NCBI GenBank assembly: GCA_003989085.1
Contig: RXIV01000005.1
Location: forward strand, 124,001-188,000
Direction of reading: 5' to 3'
Origin: Candidatus Competibacteraceae bacterium
Lineage (GTDB): Bacteria > Pseudomonadota > Gammaproteobacteria > Competibacterales > Competibacteraceae
Length of the DNA stretch: 64,000 nucleotides
A program made the position numbers and the translations under genes. The notes beneath the pieces were generated by a model, which was not told the DNA's origin, did not search any database, and was given only the letters and a program-made list of their open reading frames with translations. Every line of letters starts with the position of its first letter. Position 1 is the stretch's first letter. Positions 53,289 to 63,727 of the stretch are shown here, piece after piece.

Positions 53289-53708
53289 ATGCCTCCCTAT
53301 GAAGTACGCGGTCACTGTCTCTGCAACAAGGTGAGTTACGTCATTACCGGTCACCTGGGCATCTTTCAGTATTGTCATTGCTCACGTTGCCGGAAGTTTA
53401 GCGGTAGCGCCTTCGCCGCTAACTTGCTGGTGTCTCCTGCTGATTTTCAGTGGCTGAGCGGCGAAGAGTTCGTGGGCCGCTATGAAATCGAGGACGCCAA
53501 GCACTTTGCCACATCCTTTTGCAAACAGTGCGGGTCTTCTTTGCCGTGGCTCGGAAAAAGCGGTAAAGCCGTGGTTGTCCCAGCCGGTTCGCTGGATGGA
53601 GACCCGGAAATCAAGCCGGTTCAAAACATCTTTTATGGCTCACGCGCCGTTTGGTATCAGCCACCGGGCGTACTGCCGGAATATGATGAACTGCCGCCGA
53701 AATCGTAG
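53289..53708 (+). CDS. GFA family (CENP-V/formaldehyde-activating) zinc protein
   Basis: A 139-residue zinc-binding protein. HCLCNKVSYVITG, QYCHCSRCRKFSGSAFAANL and FCKQCGSSLPW contain the paired cysteines of the GFA fold. The founding enzyme couples formaldehyde to glutathione, but most relatives are of unknown role. It has a plain ATG with GAGAAACGG upstream. It stands alone between a transposase remnant and the DUF2145 gene. Confidence 0.88.
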   Translation: MPPYEVRGHCLCNKVSYVITGHLGIFQYCHCSRCRKFSGSAFAANLLVSPADFQWLSGEEFVGRYEIEDAKHFATSFCKQCGSSLPWLGKSGKAVVVPAGSLDGDPEIKPVQNIFYGSRAVWYQPPGVLPEYDELPPKS

Positions 53709-53881
53709 TAAATCGGAGTTCATCAGATCACTGGCTGGATTCGCAAAAGCAGTCTACAGATTCCATTAAAAATAAAGACTTGCTGAATAATCCGGTCAGC
53801 CATTTCCCAATGGCCCACACCGTGTAAAAAGCGATTGGAGCCACGAATAGAGTTCATGGGTCTCGGTGGAGGAGAAGAACG

Positions 53882-54739
53882 GTGCGAAGCGGATTTCTGC
53901 ATTGGCTTGGTTTGGCGCTGCTTGGGATCGGATTGCTGATGCCGATGGCGGCAGGGGCCGGAACCGCCTGTAGCCAAACGCCGCTTACCCCGGATCGACT
54001 GGCAAATGCCACCCGGTTGGGCTTCAAGGTTTTTCAGACCCTGGAAGCGAGCAAGGCTCAGGTCGTGGCGATCGGTCGGGTAGGAACAAATTTGGCGAAG
54101 TACGGGCTGCATTTCAGCCATGTCGGTTTTGCGGTGCGTGACTATCCACAAGGTCGTTGGACCGTGGTCCATTTACTCAACCGTTGTGGAACGGATAGTT
54201 CCTCACTATACGACGAGGGTCTGATCAACTTCTTTCTGGATGATCCGTTCGCTTACGAGGCGGTAATTGCCGTGCCGAGTCCTGCCGCGCAACAAGCCTT
54301 GGGGAAAGCCTTGCGGAGTCGTCTGGTTTGGCAACTTCACCAACCGCACTACAACACGATTGCTCGCCCGCAATCGCCAGATTTTCAGAACAGCAATCAA
54401 TGGCTGCTGGAATTGATGGTGGCGGCGCTGGCGAATGGGGCGATTGATCGTCGTAGTCAGGTGTGGGAATACCCGTTGATGCAGAATTATCAGCCGGATG
54501 TGGTGCGCATTGACCGGTTAAGCCGAATTGGCGGCGGTTTATTCAAGGCAAATCTGACGTTTACCGATCATCCCTTGGCCGATCGGCTGAAAGGCGAATA
54601 CCCGACAGTGACGGCGCGTTCGGTGATTCGCTTTATGTACCGGGCAAAACAACTGAATCAGCTCCAGTTTGTCGAGTTACAAGGCGCTCCGCGCAGTGTG
54701 ACCGGGGCTGATTTACCCTTGGCGATAGAGCGGTTGTAA
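53882..54739 (+). CDS. DUF2145 family exported protein
   Basis: A 285-residue protein with an N-terminal signal or anchor (WLGLALLGIGLLMPMAAGAG). The mature part has LHFSHVGFAVRDYPQGRWTV, HLLNRCGTDSSSLYDEGLIN and FQNSNQWLLELMVAAL, conserved pieces of DUF2145, a predicted papain/NlpC-like fold, with C, H and N candidates for the catalytic site. Function is unknown. The start is a GTG at 53882 preceded by GGAGGAGAAGAACG. The reading frame stays open for another 64 codons after its TAA. Confidence 0.82.
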   Translation: MRSGFLHWLGLALLGIGLLMPMAAGAGTACSQTPLTPDRLANATRLGFKVFQTLEASKAQVVAIGRVGTNLAKYGLHFSHVGFAVRDYPQGRWTVVHLLNRCGTDSSSLYDEGLINFFLDDPFAYEAVIAVPSPAAQQALGKALRSRLVWQLHQPHYNTIARPQSPDFQNSNQWLLELMVAALANGAIDRRSQVWEYPLMQNYQPDVVRIDRLSRIGGGLFKANLTFTDHPLADRLKGEYPTVTARSVIRFMYRAKQLNQLQFVELQGAPRSVTGADLPLAIERL

Positions 54740-54956
54740 TCTCTCGATTTCTCCTTCAATAACCCTAAAAACATCGCGATCCCCCTGCCGGAAGATTGGC
54801 CCATTCGGGAAGGCTTCCATGCCTTCCTGTTCTTCAATATCCTGTTTTGCGTAAGCCCCAGGCTTTTGATCAGGCGATCGTGGCGCTACGAACGAGTCAG
54901 GGACGAAAGACGGCGGTTAGTGGCAAAATAACCGGCCCCGTCCAGTGAATCCTCTC

Positions 54957-57605
54957 ATGACTATTCGCAATCTCGACTCCCTGTTCAAACCCGACAAAAT
55001 TGCTCTGATTTGCGGTGGCGGTAACCGCGACGAGATCATCGCCCATAACCTGATGAGCGGCGGCTTCAAGGGGCCCATCATGCCGGTTGATCCGAAACGG
55101 TGGGCGCTGGAAGGCGCGCTGGCTTATCGCCACATCGCCGACCTGCCTCTACCACCGGCGCTGGCGATCATTGCCCGGCCCCTGCCAGAGGTTCCAACCC
55201 TGATCCAGCAACTTGGCGAACGCGGGACGCGGGCGGCGGTGCTGGTCAATGATGCGCGAGACCTCCCGCCCCAGCAACGTAAGGCGCTGTTTCAAATTAT
55301 CCTTGACGCCGCCCAGCCCTATTTGCTCAGAGTGCTTGGCCCCGGCTCACAGGGTCTGACCGTCCCGCAATCCAACCTCAATATCAGTCTGAGTCACCAG
55401 GCGTTGCTGCCCGGTCAGGTCGCCCTCATCACTGAATCTGGCACTATCGGCCAAACTGCCCTTGACATCGGCAATCACTACGGTTTCGGCTTCAGCCACT
55501 TGATTCATCTCGGCGAAAGCCTCGACATCGATCTGGCCGATATCCTCGATTATCTGGCCGGCGACTACCGGGTCCAGGCGATCCTGCTGTATCTCGAACA
55601 GATCGGCGATGCCCGTAAGTTTATGTCGGCAGCGCGGCGGGCGGCCCGCACCAAGCCGGTCATCGTGCTAAAACCCTGTCGCTTCCCCAAAGAACCGGAT
55701 GATGCGGTCTATGCCGCCGCCTTTCGCCGCGCCGGATTGCTGCGCGTGGATGACAGCGACGAACTGTTGCAAATGGTCAAGGTGCTAAAGGCCGCCAAAC
55801 TGGTGAACAACGATCGGTTGGCCTTGCTCAGCAACAGTTCCAGCATGAGCCTACTGGCGACTGACACCCTGTACCAGTTCGGCGGGCGACTGGCGCAACT
55901 GTCTGAAGCAACTCAACAGGGTCTGGAGTCGCTGACTGGCCCGGACGCGCTGCCCAATCCGGTCGATCTTGGCGATGAAGCCGGGGCAGCCGCCTATAGC
56001 CGGGCGCTGGATTTACTGATCGCCGACCCAGGGGTAGACGGCATCCTGGTGATCAAGACGCCCAGCGCCGTCAGTGACGCCACCGCAGTCGCCGACGTGA
56101 TGATCGAACGCCTTGCCAAAAGCCGCTGCTGTCTGATTGCCAGTTTTCCCGGCCCGCAAACCGGAGCGGAGGCGCGGCGGCGATTGCTCGAACGGCAGAC
56201 CCCGACCTATGAAACCGCCGGCGGCGCGGTGCAAGCCTTCATGCGGATCGTCCAATACAAGCGCAACCAAACCCTGTTAATGGAAACTCCGCCGTCGCTG
56301 CCGGAGCAATTCACCGCCAACCCGGCAGCGGCCCGAACCCTGATTACCCAGGCGTTAGCCGAGGGCCGCAGTTATCTTAACGAATACGAGGCAATGCAAT
56401 TGTTGGCGGCTTACGGCATCCCGGTCGCCGATACCTGGATGGCGCGTTCTCCTGCTGAGGCCGCCGCTATTGCCGCTCGCCTCAACCAGCCGGTCGCGCT
56501 GAAAATCATCTCGCCGAACATCGTCAGCAAATCGCAAATCGGCGGCGTTATCCGTTACCTGAACACCCCGGAAGCTGTGCAGCAAATGGCGGAGACCTTA
56601 CTGGCGCAATTGCCCGGACTGGCCCCGACCGCCACGGTGGACGGCTTCGTGGTGCAACCCATGATTGCTCGCGAGGGGGATTACGAACTGGTGATAGGAG
56701 TGCGTCACGGCGGCGGGTTTGGCCCGATGATCTACTTTGGTCAGGGCGGGGTCGAAGCCGATGTTATCAATGATCTGGCTTACGGACTGCCGCCGCTCAA
56801 TATGCATTTGGCTCGTGAGATCATGGCGCAAACCCGGATTTACCAGCGACTGCGCTACAGTCTGCTGCGCCGCGCCAATCTGAATGCCCTGGCACTGACC
56901 CTGGTCAAGATTTCACAAATGGTCATCGATCTGGCCGAACTGACCGGGTTGCAGATCAATCCGTTGCGGGTCAACGCTCAGGATGTAGTGGCGCTGGACG
57001 CCCGGGTGCAACTGACGCCCATCGCCCACGTCCTGGCCCAGCGGCTGGCGATTCGCCCCTACCCCAAAGACTTGGAAGAGCCGATTACCCTGCCCAACGG
57101 ACGGGAACTGTTGCTGCGCCCGGTGCTGCCGGAGGATGAGCCGTCGTTACAAGCGTTGGTGTCGCGCGCCTCACCTGAAGATTTACGGCTGCGGTTTTTC
57201 CAGCCGATCAGGGAATTATCACATCACGTCGCGGCGACCCTGACCCAGATTGACTACAATCGGGATATGGCGCTGGTCGCAGCTGATCCTGGTCTGCCCG
57301 GTCAAACCGAGATTTACGGCATCGTCAATCTCAGCGCCGACCCGGACAATGAACGGGCCGAGTACTCGATCATTGTCGATCGGGCCATGATCCGGTTGGG
57401 GCTGGGCAATTTGCTGATGCGGCGGATCATTGATTACGCCCGCGCCCGGGGGGTCGGCGAAATCTACGGCGAGGTGTTGCAGGAAAATAAACCCATGCTC
57501 CGGCTCAACCGGACGCTAGGCTTTGCTATTCATGCAGATCCCGATGATCCGGGCTTGAAGCATGTTATTTTGAAATTGCACGACATCGCGTTATCCGCAG
57601 GGTGA
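54957..57605 (+). CDS. Protein lysine acetyltransferase Pat (YfiQ/PatZ type)
   Basis: An 882-residue protein, close to the 886 of E. coli YfiQ. It combines a CoA-ligase-like N-terminal part (DSLFKPDKIALICGGG, LITESGTIGQTALDIGNHYG), an ATP-grasp region in the middle (LNEYEAMQLLAAYGIPVADT, then VALKIISPNIVSKSQIGGVI) and a C-terminal GNAT domain (RLGLGNLLMRRIIDYARARG). Such proteins acetylate lysines, notably of acetyl-CoA synthetase, using acetyl-CoA. The ATG at 54957 is chosen; a GTG at 54945 in the same frame is also possible and no clear Shine-Dalgarno is visible. A receiver gene follows after 6 bp. Confidence 0.9.
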   Translation: MTIRNLDSLFKPDKIALICGGGNRDEIIAHNLMSGGFKGPIMPVDPKRWALEGALAYRHIADLPLPPALAIIARPLPEVPTLIQQLGERGTRAAVLVNDARDLPPQQRKALFQIILDAAQPYLLRVLGPGSQGLTVPQSNLNISLSHQALLPGQVALITESGTIGQTALDIGNHYGFGFSHLIHLGESLDIDLADILDYLAGDYRVQAILLYLEQIGDARKFMSAARRAARTKPVIVLKPCRFPKEPDDAVYAAAFRRAGLLRVDDSDELLQMVKVLKAAKLVNNDRLALLSNSSSMSLLATDTLYQFGGRLAQLSEATQQGLESLTGPDALPNPVDLGDEAGAAAYSRALDLLIADPGVDGILVIKTPSAVSDATAVADVMIERLAKSRCCLIASFPGPQTGAEARRRLLERQTPTYETAGGAVQAFMRIVQYKRNQTLLMETPPSLPEQFTANPAAARTLITQALAEGRSYLNEYEAMQLLAAYGIPVADTWMARSPAEAAAIAARLNQPVALKIISPNIVSKSQIGGVIRYLNTPEAVQQMAETLLAQLPGLAPTATVDGFVVQPMIAREGDYELVIGVRHGGGFGPMIYFGQGGVEADVINDLAYGLPPLNMHLAREIMAQTRIYQRLRYSLLRRANLNALALTLVKISQMVIDLAELTGLQINPLRVNAQDVVALDARVQLTPIAHVLAQRLAIRPYPKDLEEPITLPNGRELLLRPVLPEDEPSLQALVSRASPEDLRLRFFQPIRELSHHVAATLTQIDYNRDMALVAADPGLPGQTEIYGIVNLSADPDNERAEYSIIVDRAMIRLGLGNLLMRRIIDYARARGVGEIYGEVLQENKPMLRLNRTLGFAIHADPDDPGLKHVILKLHDIALSAG

Positions 57606-57611
57606 TATTGA

Positions 57612-57980
57612 ATGAGTGAAAAACGTCTGCTGGTCGTCGACGACGAACCAGAATTTTGCGAACTGGTGCGCAAGGTTGCCGCTGATCTGGGTTATGAAGT
57701 GCTAGTCGCCACCAATGGCCGCAGCTTTCAGGAGGCCTATCTGACCTTGCAACCGACCATGATTGTGATGGACATGGTCATGCCGGAAATGGACGGCAAC
57801 GAACTGGTGCTGTGGCTGGTGGAACAGCATTACGCCGCTGACCTGATCATCATCACCGGCTATAACCCTGATTACGCCAAGGATGCCCGGCTGCTGGCCG
57901 GGTTCAAGGGCCTGCATTCGGTGGTTACGCTCACCAAGCCGATCCGGATCGCCCGGTTGCGCGAAGCCCTGGGCGGTTGA
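57612..57980 (+). CDS. Single-domain response regulator
   Basis: A 122-residue receiver domain. LLVVDDEPEF provides the acidic pocket, MIVMDMVMPEMDG the phospho-accepting aspartate, IIITGY the threonine position, and TLTKPIRI the conserved lysine. There is no output domain, so it works by protein-protein contact or as a phosphate sink. It is 6 bp after the Pat gene and 40 bp before the CheB-CheR fusion, so co-transcription is likely. Confidence 0.92.
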   Translation: MSEKRLLVVDDEPEFCELVRKVAADLGYEVLVATNGRSFQEAYLTLQPTMIVMDMVMPEMDGNELVLWLVEQHYAADLIIITGYNPDYAKDARLLAGFKGLHSVVTLTKPIRIARLREALGG

Positions 57981-58020
57981 CCGCAGCCCCTCTCTGTACC
58001 TGCCCTTTCGAGTACCTGCC

Positions 58021-61000
58021 ATGCACGACGCCATTTTGCTACCGGAGATGACTGGAACCGTCCCGCTGTACTATGTCGGGGTGGGCGCTTCGGCGGGCGG
58101 CTTGGAGGCGCTGGAAGCGTTTTTCACCGCCATGCCGGCAGACAGCGCGATGGCCTTCATCGTCATCCAGCACCTCTCGCCCGATTACAAGAGCATGATG
58201 GTTGAGCTGCTCTCCAAGCGCACCGCCATGCCGGTGCGCCGCGCCGAAGAGGGAATGCTGGTCGAGGCCAATTCGGTTTATCTGATTCCGCCCAAGAAGA
58301 ACCTGACGATCTTCCACGGCAAACTGTTGTTGAGTGAATCGGATCATTCGCGAGGGATCAATCTGCCGATTGACATATTTCTGCGCTCGCTGGCCGATGA
58401 CCAGGCCGAAAAAGCCATTGGCGTCATTCTGTCGGGCACCGGCAGCGATGGGGTGCGCGGCATCCGGGCGATCAAGGAAGCCGGTGGCATGGTGACGGTA
58501 CAGAGCGAGGAATCAGCCCGCTTCGACGGGATGCCCCGCGCCGCTATCGGCACCGGGCTGGCCGATTTCATCCTGCCGCCCGATGAAATGCCGCCGAAGC
58601 TGATCGCCTTCAGCCGGCATCCCTACGCGGTCAAGGCGGATCGCCCGATCCTGCTGTCCGACGAGGATGGCCTGACCCGCATCTTCGCCCTGTTGCGCGA
58701 GCGGACCCGGGTAGATTTCACCTTCTACAAGCCCAGCACCATGGTCCGGCGCATTGAGCGGCGCATGACGTTGAACCAGATGCACGAGCTGCGCGACTAT
58801 GTAAAATTCATGGAGAGCTATTCCGGCGAAGTGACCGCGCTCTACCGCGAACTGCTGATCGGCGTCACCAGCTTTTTCCGCGATCGCGAAGTTTTCGAGG
58901 AGCTGGAAACTCTGTATTTGCCGCAGTTGTTTAACCGGTTGGAAACCCGTGAGGTGCGATTCTGGGTGGCGGGCTGCTCGACCGGCGAAGAAGCCTATTC
59001 ACTGGCGATGATGAGCCGCGAAGTGATGAAGGGGCTGGGCAAGCGACTGGAGGTCAAGATTTTCGCAACCGACCTGGATCGCGACGCCATTTTGCGGGCC
59101 AGCAGCGGCATTTATCCCGAAAGCGTCGCCGCCGATCTGCCGCCGCGCCTGTTGAGCCAGTATTTCCACCGCAAGGATGATCAATACCAGATCGACCGCT
59201 CGATTCGGGAAATGGTGGTGTTTGCCCAGCACAATCTCATCAAGGATCCGCCGTTTACCAACATTGACCTAGTCAGTTGCCGCAACCTCCTGATTTACCT
59301 GCAACCGGTATTGCAACGCAAGTCGCTGGAACTGATGAACTTCTCGCTGAATCCGCAAGGATTGCTGCTGCTGGGCACCAGCGAGACCACCGGCGATTTG
59401 GCCGATCTGTTCGAGCCGCTGCACCAGAAGTTCCGGATTTACGCCTCGCGGGGCAAGCGCTGTCCGGTCAGCAACGGCCAGGAATTAACCACCCGTCCGG
59501 AGCCGCGCCCGTGGCAGAACCGCATCCGGTCCAGCAGCGTCGCCCGTCAACGCAGCTATGAGGAAGAACGCCTGCTCGACCGGTTTATGCAGGCGCTGGC
59601 CGGTGACTATGTGCCGCTGGCGGTGGTGGTCAACGAGCAGATGGAAGCCTTGCACATCCTTGGCAACCCTGATGGCTACTTTCAGTTGCAGTCCGGAAAG
59701 CTGATGAACGACATCACCAAGATTGCCGTCAAGGAACTGGCGATTCCTCTGGCGACCGGTCTGCAAAAAGTGTTCGCCACCGGTCAGGAACTGAAATATG
59801 CCGGCATCCGGGTCCAGCGGCGCGGTGAACCAAAGATCGCGCAAATCCGCATCCGGTTGCTGCCAGAGGTCAAAGGCCAGGAGCCGCTGGCGGCGATCTT
59901 TATCGAGGAACTCGTTCAGCCAGCCAAGGCGACTAGCGGAGGGGTGCCGGTCTACGATGTCAATCAGGAAGCTGAACAGCGGATCCACGATCTGGAGCAG
60001 GAACTGCAATTCTCGCGGGAGAACCTGCAAGCCACTATTGAAGAACTGGAAACGTCCAACGAAGAGTTGCAGGCCACCAACGAAGAACTGTTGGCCAGCA
60101 ATGAAGAACTGCAAAGCACTAATGAGGAGCTGCAATCGGTCAATGAGGAGCTGCACACAGTCAATGCCGAGCATCAAAGCAAAATTATCGAGCTGACCGA
60201 GTTGAACAACGATCTGGACAATCTGATGGAGAACACCCGGATCGGCACCCTGTTTCTCGATGAAAATCTGGCGGTGCGACGTTTTACCCCAGCGATCCGA
60301 CAGGTGCTGAAGATTTTGGAAAGCGACATTGGCCGCCCGATCAATCATCTGATGCATACTCTGGTGGACATTGACCTGTTCGCCTGTATTCACGAAGTCG
60401 CCCTGACTACTATCGAACAGGAGCAGGAAGTTTGCACCCGGGATGGCGCGTGGTTGTTGATGAGGATTTTGCCTTACCATGTTGGGATGGGCGCGGTGTC
60501 CGGGGTAGTGCTGACTTTCACCGATATCGGTCTGCTCAAAACCACTCAAGATGCCCTGTCAGACCGCGAAATCCGGTTATCCAGCCTTTATCACGCCGCG
60601 CCGGTCGGGATTTGCCGGGTCATCAACCGCACCCTTATCGAAGTCAACGATCAGATGTGCCGGATGGTGGGCTACGGGCGTGAGGAACTGATCGGCCAAA
60701 GTTCGCGCTTACTCTATCTCACCGACGAGGATTTCGAGTCGGTGGGTCGAGAGAAATACGCGCAGATTCAGCAGCACGGTGTAGGCACGGTTGAGACTCG
60801 CTGGCGGCGCAAGGACGGCGTTATTGTGCCAGTGTTGCTTAGCTTTGCGCCCCTGAACCAGGTCAAGCCGGATGAAGGCGTGACTTTTACCGCGATGGAC
60901 AAGCAGGCCTTGGCGCAAGCGCAAGTCAACGAGGAGCGCTATCGTCGCTTGTTTGAGACGATGGCCGAAGGGGTTGTTTATCAGAATGTCCAGGGTGAAA

Positions 61001-61731
61001 TCATTTCGGTCAATCCCGCCGCCGAGCGCATTCTGGGGTGGTCAGTCAATGATCGGACGGGGAGAGTGTCAGCCCATTCCTGCTGGAAGGTTATGGGCGA
61101 GGATGGGATCGCTCTACCCGACGATCAGCATCCTTCCATGATCGCCCTGCACACCGGCCAGCCGGTGATGGGAGCCGTGGTGGGTGTTTTCAACCCGCAG
61201 CGCGGCCAAATCCGCTGTTTGAAGATCAATGCCATACCGCTGTTTGAACCGGGCAGCGAAACGCCTAATCAGGTTTACGCGACCTTCAATGACATCACCG
61301 ACATTACCAACGCCGAGCGAGAACTGACCCGCGCCCAACATGACTTGGGCGAGTCGGAACGGATTGCCCACGCTGCGCTAAACGCCTTGACCGCCCAAGT
61401 GGCTATCCTTGACGAAAGCGGCGCAATCCTGATGGTTAATAAAAGTTGGCGCGACTTTGTCAACGAAAACGGAGCGATGGCTGGCGCATTGATCGAGGGT
61501 GCCAATTATTTGCAGGCCTGCGACTGTGCTCAGGGCGATGATGCCGAAGGAGCCTCGGCTTTTGCCGAAGGCATTCGTGCGGTGATCCGTGGGGAGCGTG
61601 AACTGTTCAAGTTGCAGTATCCCAGCTATTCGCCGCAGCAAAAACAGTTGTTCACCGCCCGGATAACCCGGATGCCGGGCGAAGGCCCATTGCGGATCGT
61701 GATCGTCCGCAAGCAGGTGGCGGTGGACTAA
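58021..61731 (+). CDS. CheB-CheR fusion with coiled coil and C-terminal PAS domains
   Basis: A 1236-residue signalling protein. Residues about 15-190 are a CheB methylesterase: [17 protein letters not shown] (Ser), [13 protein letters not shown] (His) and [20 protein letters not shown] (Asp) preserve the catalytic triad. A CheR methyltransferase follows ([31 protein letters not shown], then [28 protein letters not shown]). A long coiled coil of repeated [14 protein letters not shown]-type heptads begins near residue 665, then three or so PAS domains to the end. No histidine kinase domain is attached, unlike many such fusions. The ATG at 58021 follows only a weak ribosome binding site. Confidence 0.92.
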   Translation: MHDAILLPEMTGTVPLYYVGVGASAGGLEALEAFFTAMPADSAMAFIVIQHLSPDYKSMMVELLSKRTAMPVRRAEEGMLVEANSVYLIPPKKNLTIFHGKLLLSESDHSRGINLPIDIFLRSLADDQAEKAIGVILSGTGSDGVRGIRAIKEAGGMVTVQSEESARFDGMPRAAIGTGLADFILPPDEMPPKLIAFSRHPYAVKADRPILLSDEDGLTRIFALLRERTRVDFTFYKPSTMVRRIERRMTLNQMHELRDYVKFMESYSGEVTALYRELLIGVTSFFRDREVFEELETLYLPQLFNRLETREVRFWVAGCSTGEEAYSLAMMSREVMKGLGKRLEVKIFATDLDRDAILRASSGIYPESVAADLPPRLLSQYFHRKDDQYQIDRSIREMVVFAQHNLIKDPPFTNIDLVSCRNLLIYLQPVLQRKSLELMNFSLNPQGLLLLGTSETTGDLADLFEPLHQKFRIYASRGKRCPVSNGQELTTRPEPRPWQNRIRSSSVARQRSYEEERLLDRFMQALAGDYVPLAVVVNEQMEALHILGNPDGYFQLQSGKLMNDITKIAVKELAIPLATGLQKVFATGQELKYAGIRVQRRGEPKIAQIRIRLLPEVKGQEPLAAIFIEELVQPAKATSGGVPVYDVNQEAEQRIHDLEQELQFSRENLQATIEELETSNEELQATNEELLASNEELQSTNEELQSVNEELHTVNAEHQSKIIELTELNNDLDNLMENTRIGTLFLDENLAVRRFTPAIRQVLKILESDIGRPINHLMHTLVDIDLFACIHEVALTTIEQEQEVCTRDGAWLLMRILPYHVGMGAVSGVVLTFTDIGLLKTTQDALSDREIRLSSLYHAAPVGICRVINRTLIEVNDQMCRMVGYGREELIGQSSRLLYLTDEDFESVGREKYAQIQQHGVGTVETRWRRKDGVIVPVLLSFAPLNQVKPDEGVTFTAMDKQALAQAQVNEERYRRLFETMAEGVVYQNVQGEIISVNPAAERILGWSVNDRTGRVSAHSCWKVMGEDGIALPDDQHPSMIALHTGQPVMGAVVGVFNPQRGQIRCLKINAIPLFEPGSETPNQVYATFNDITDITNAERELTRAQHDLGESERIAHAALNALTAQVAILDESGAILMVNKSWRDFVNENGAMAGALIEGANYLQACDCAQGDDAEGASAFAEGIRAVIRGERELFKLQYPSYSPQQKQLFTARITRMPGEGPLRIVIVRKQVAVD

Positions 61732-61768
61732 ATAAAGGTTAAAAAACCTGGCTTTTTTGGACTTTGAT

Positions 61769-61808
61769 TTTTTTCCGTGCTTTCTGTGGATTTCGTGGAC
61801 AAAAATTA
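61769..61808 (+). repeat. Dispersed 5'-leader repeat, copy 3
   Basis: In gene sense the element reads TTTTTTCCGTGCTTTC, then TGTGGATTTCGTGGACAAAA, ending 28 bp before the histidine kinase start. It matches the grrM-leader element at about 30 of 36 positions and has the same orientation to its gene. Confidence 0.6.
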
Positions 61809-61835
61809 AATAATTTTGAGCGAGAGAGAAGCAAC

Positions 61836-63593
61836 ATGGCCCAAGACGATCAGGATGGAGCAAAGCTGCTCAGGGAAAAGGCGGAAGCGGAAGCGGATGC
61901 GGCGCGCCGCCGTCAGGAACTGGTGGCTCTGGCCGGCGAGCAGTCCAGCAAACTGGTTCATGAGCTCCAAGTACATCAAATTGAGTTGGAGATTCAGAAC
62001 GAAGAATTGCGTCGGGTCATGACGGAACTGGAGCAATCCCGCAACCAGTTTTCCCTGTTGTTCCACCAGGCTCCGATTGGCTACCTGGTACTCAATGATG
62101 TCGGGCTGATTCAGGAAATTAACGAAACCTTTTGCCGGATGGTCAGCCGCACCCGCGATCAACTGATGGGCAGTCCATTTTCGGAGTGCATGGAAGGCGA
62201 CGATCGCGGTGTGTTCTTGGCGCGCTACCGGGCATTTTTCATGGCGCCCGCTGGCAAGAGCCTGGAGGCGCTGATCCTGCGCTCGCAAGGGCCGGCGTTT
62301 TTCGCGCACATGGAGGGCACAGTCATCCGCCTGACGCTGGGTCGGCAACCCGCGACCAATGCCCCGCTGTTGCTGCTCTCGGTGACGGACATCACCGAGC
62401 GCAAGTGGGCGGAGGAAAAGCGTTTGCAGATGGAGCGCCAGATGCAGCAAACCCAGAAGCTGGAAAGCCTGGGGGTGCTGGCCGGCGGCATTGCGCATGA
62501 TTTTAATAACCTGCTGACGATCATTCTCGGCAACGCCAGTCTGGCGCTGGATGAAATGCCGTCATTGTCTCCGGCCCGCGATAGCCTGAAGGCGATTGAA
62601 GCCACTTCGCTGCGCGCCGCCGAACTGTGCCGGCAAATGCTGGCGTATTCAGGCAAGGGCCGCTTTGTCATCGAAAATATCCGGATGAACGATCTGATCG
62701 GGGAGATGATCTCGTTACTTAAAGCCTCAATCTCGAAGAAAGCAATCCTGAATCTGAACCTAAAAGAACCGCTGCCGCCATTGCGCGGCGACCCGAGTCA
62801 GATCCGCCAGGTACTGATGAACCTGGTGTTTAACGCATCGGAGGCGATTGGTGAACACGGAGGAGTGATCACGATCTCGACCGGCATGATGGAATGTTCG
62901 AACGAAGACATTTCTGAAATCTACCTGGATGACAATCTGACCGAAGGGTTGTATGTGTGGCTGGAAGTGTCGGATACCGGCTGCGGGATGGATCACGAAA
63001 CCCAGCGCCGCATTTTCGAGCCGTTCTTCACCACCAAATTCACCGGGCGCGGCTTAGGCCTTTCTGCTGTACTGGGCATTGTCCGGGGTCATAAAGGCGC
63101 GCTGAAGGTCTACAGTGAGCCAGGGCGAGGCACCACCTTCAAGGTGCTATTCCCTGCCGCAGAGAGCGATAGACCTCTGGTTCCGCAGAGCAGCAGCAAT
63201 ACCCAACATAGCGACTGGAAAGGTGCAGGGACGGTTCTGCTGGTGGACGATGAAGAATCTGTCCGAAACCTGGGTAACCGGATGCTGGAACGCTTGGGCT
63301 TCAAGGTGCTGATTGCGGTGGACGGTCAGCAGGCGTTGGAGACCTTCCGCGAGTTGCACAACGAGATCGTGCTGGTGATTCTGGATTTGACCATGCCTTA
63401 TATGGATGGTGAAGAGACCTTCCGTGAATTGCGCCGGATCGATCAAAAAGTACGGGTCATCATGTCCAGCGGTTACACCGAAAGCGAAATCACCCCCCGC
63501 TTCGCCGGTAAACGGCTGTCAGGCTTTCTGCAAAAACCTTACACCCTGGACACCCTGACCCAACGTCTGCGTGATGTACTGGATCTGGAGTGA
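61836..63593 (+). CDS. PAS hybrid histidine kinase with C-terminal receiver domain
   Basis: A 585-residue soluble protein. The N-terminus has an alpha-helical HQIELEIQNEELRRVMTELE segment, shared with the PAS/EAL protein, and a PAS domain (QAPIGYLVLNDVGLIQEINE). GGIAHDFNNLLTIILGNASL contains the phospho-accepting histidine. The ATPase part has VLMNLVFNASEAIGEHG (N box), VSDTGCGMD (G1) and GRGLGLSAVLGIV (G2). The receiver at the C-terminus includes LLVDDEESV and VILDLTMPYMDG. The ATG at 61836 is preferred because AGAGAGAAG precedes it and the longer frame from 61764 has no family match. Confidence 0.93.
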   Translation: MAQDDQDGAKLLREKAEAEADAARRRQELVALAGEQSSKLVHELQVHQIELEIQNEELRRVMTELEQSRNQFSLLFHQAPIGYLVLNDVGLIQEINETFCRMVSRTRDQLMGSPFSECMEGDDRGVFLARYRAFFMAPAGKSLEALILRSQGPAFFAHMEGTVIRLTLGRQPATNAPLLLLSVTDITERKWAEEKRLQMERQMQQTQKLESLGVLAGGIAHDFNNLLTIILGNASLALDEMPSLSPARDSLKAIEATSLRAAELCRQMLAYSGKGRFVIENIRMNDLIGEMISLLKASISKKAILNLNLKEPLPPLRGDPSQIRQVLMNLVFNASEAIGEHGGVITISTGMMECSNEDISEIYLDDNLTEGLYVWLEVSDTGCGMDHETQRRIFEPFFTTKFTGRGLGLSAVLGIVRGHKGALKVYSEPGRGTTFKVLFPAAESDRPLVPQSSSNTQHSDWKGAGTVLLVDDEESVRNLGNRMLERLGFKVLIAVDGQQALETFRELHNEIVLVILDLTMPYMDGEETFRELRRIDQKVRVIMSSGYTESEITPRFAGKRLSGFLQKPYTLDTLTQRLRDVLDLE

Positions 63594-63603
63594 ATTCAAA
63601 CCT

Positions 63604-63627
63604 GAAAGCCAAAATGTTCTGGCTTTC
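63604..63627 (+). terminator. Terminator-like hairpin after the histidine kinase gene
   Basis: GAAAGCCA and TGGCTTTC form an 8-bp stem around an 8-nt loop, 10 bp after the stop codon. A short T run (ATTTTTC) follows some 10 bp later. The stem is short, so this is tentative. Confidence 0.45.
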
Positions 63628-63727
63628 GGCCCTAAATTTTTCAGTATTTTACAGTGGATCAACGGCTTAAAACCCGCTTGGCTATCTTCCGCCCTTCTTT
63701 CTTGTTTACCGCTTGGAACCCAACTTG

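Noticed and set aside
57883-58020. Upstream start for the CheB-CheR fusion overlapping the receiver gene
   Set aside because: The added 46 residues are out-of-frame receiver sequence without CheB similarity; the CheB domain begins soon after the ATG at 58021.
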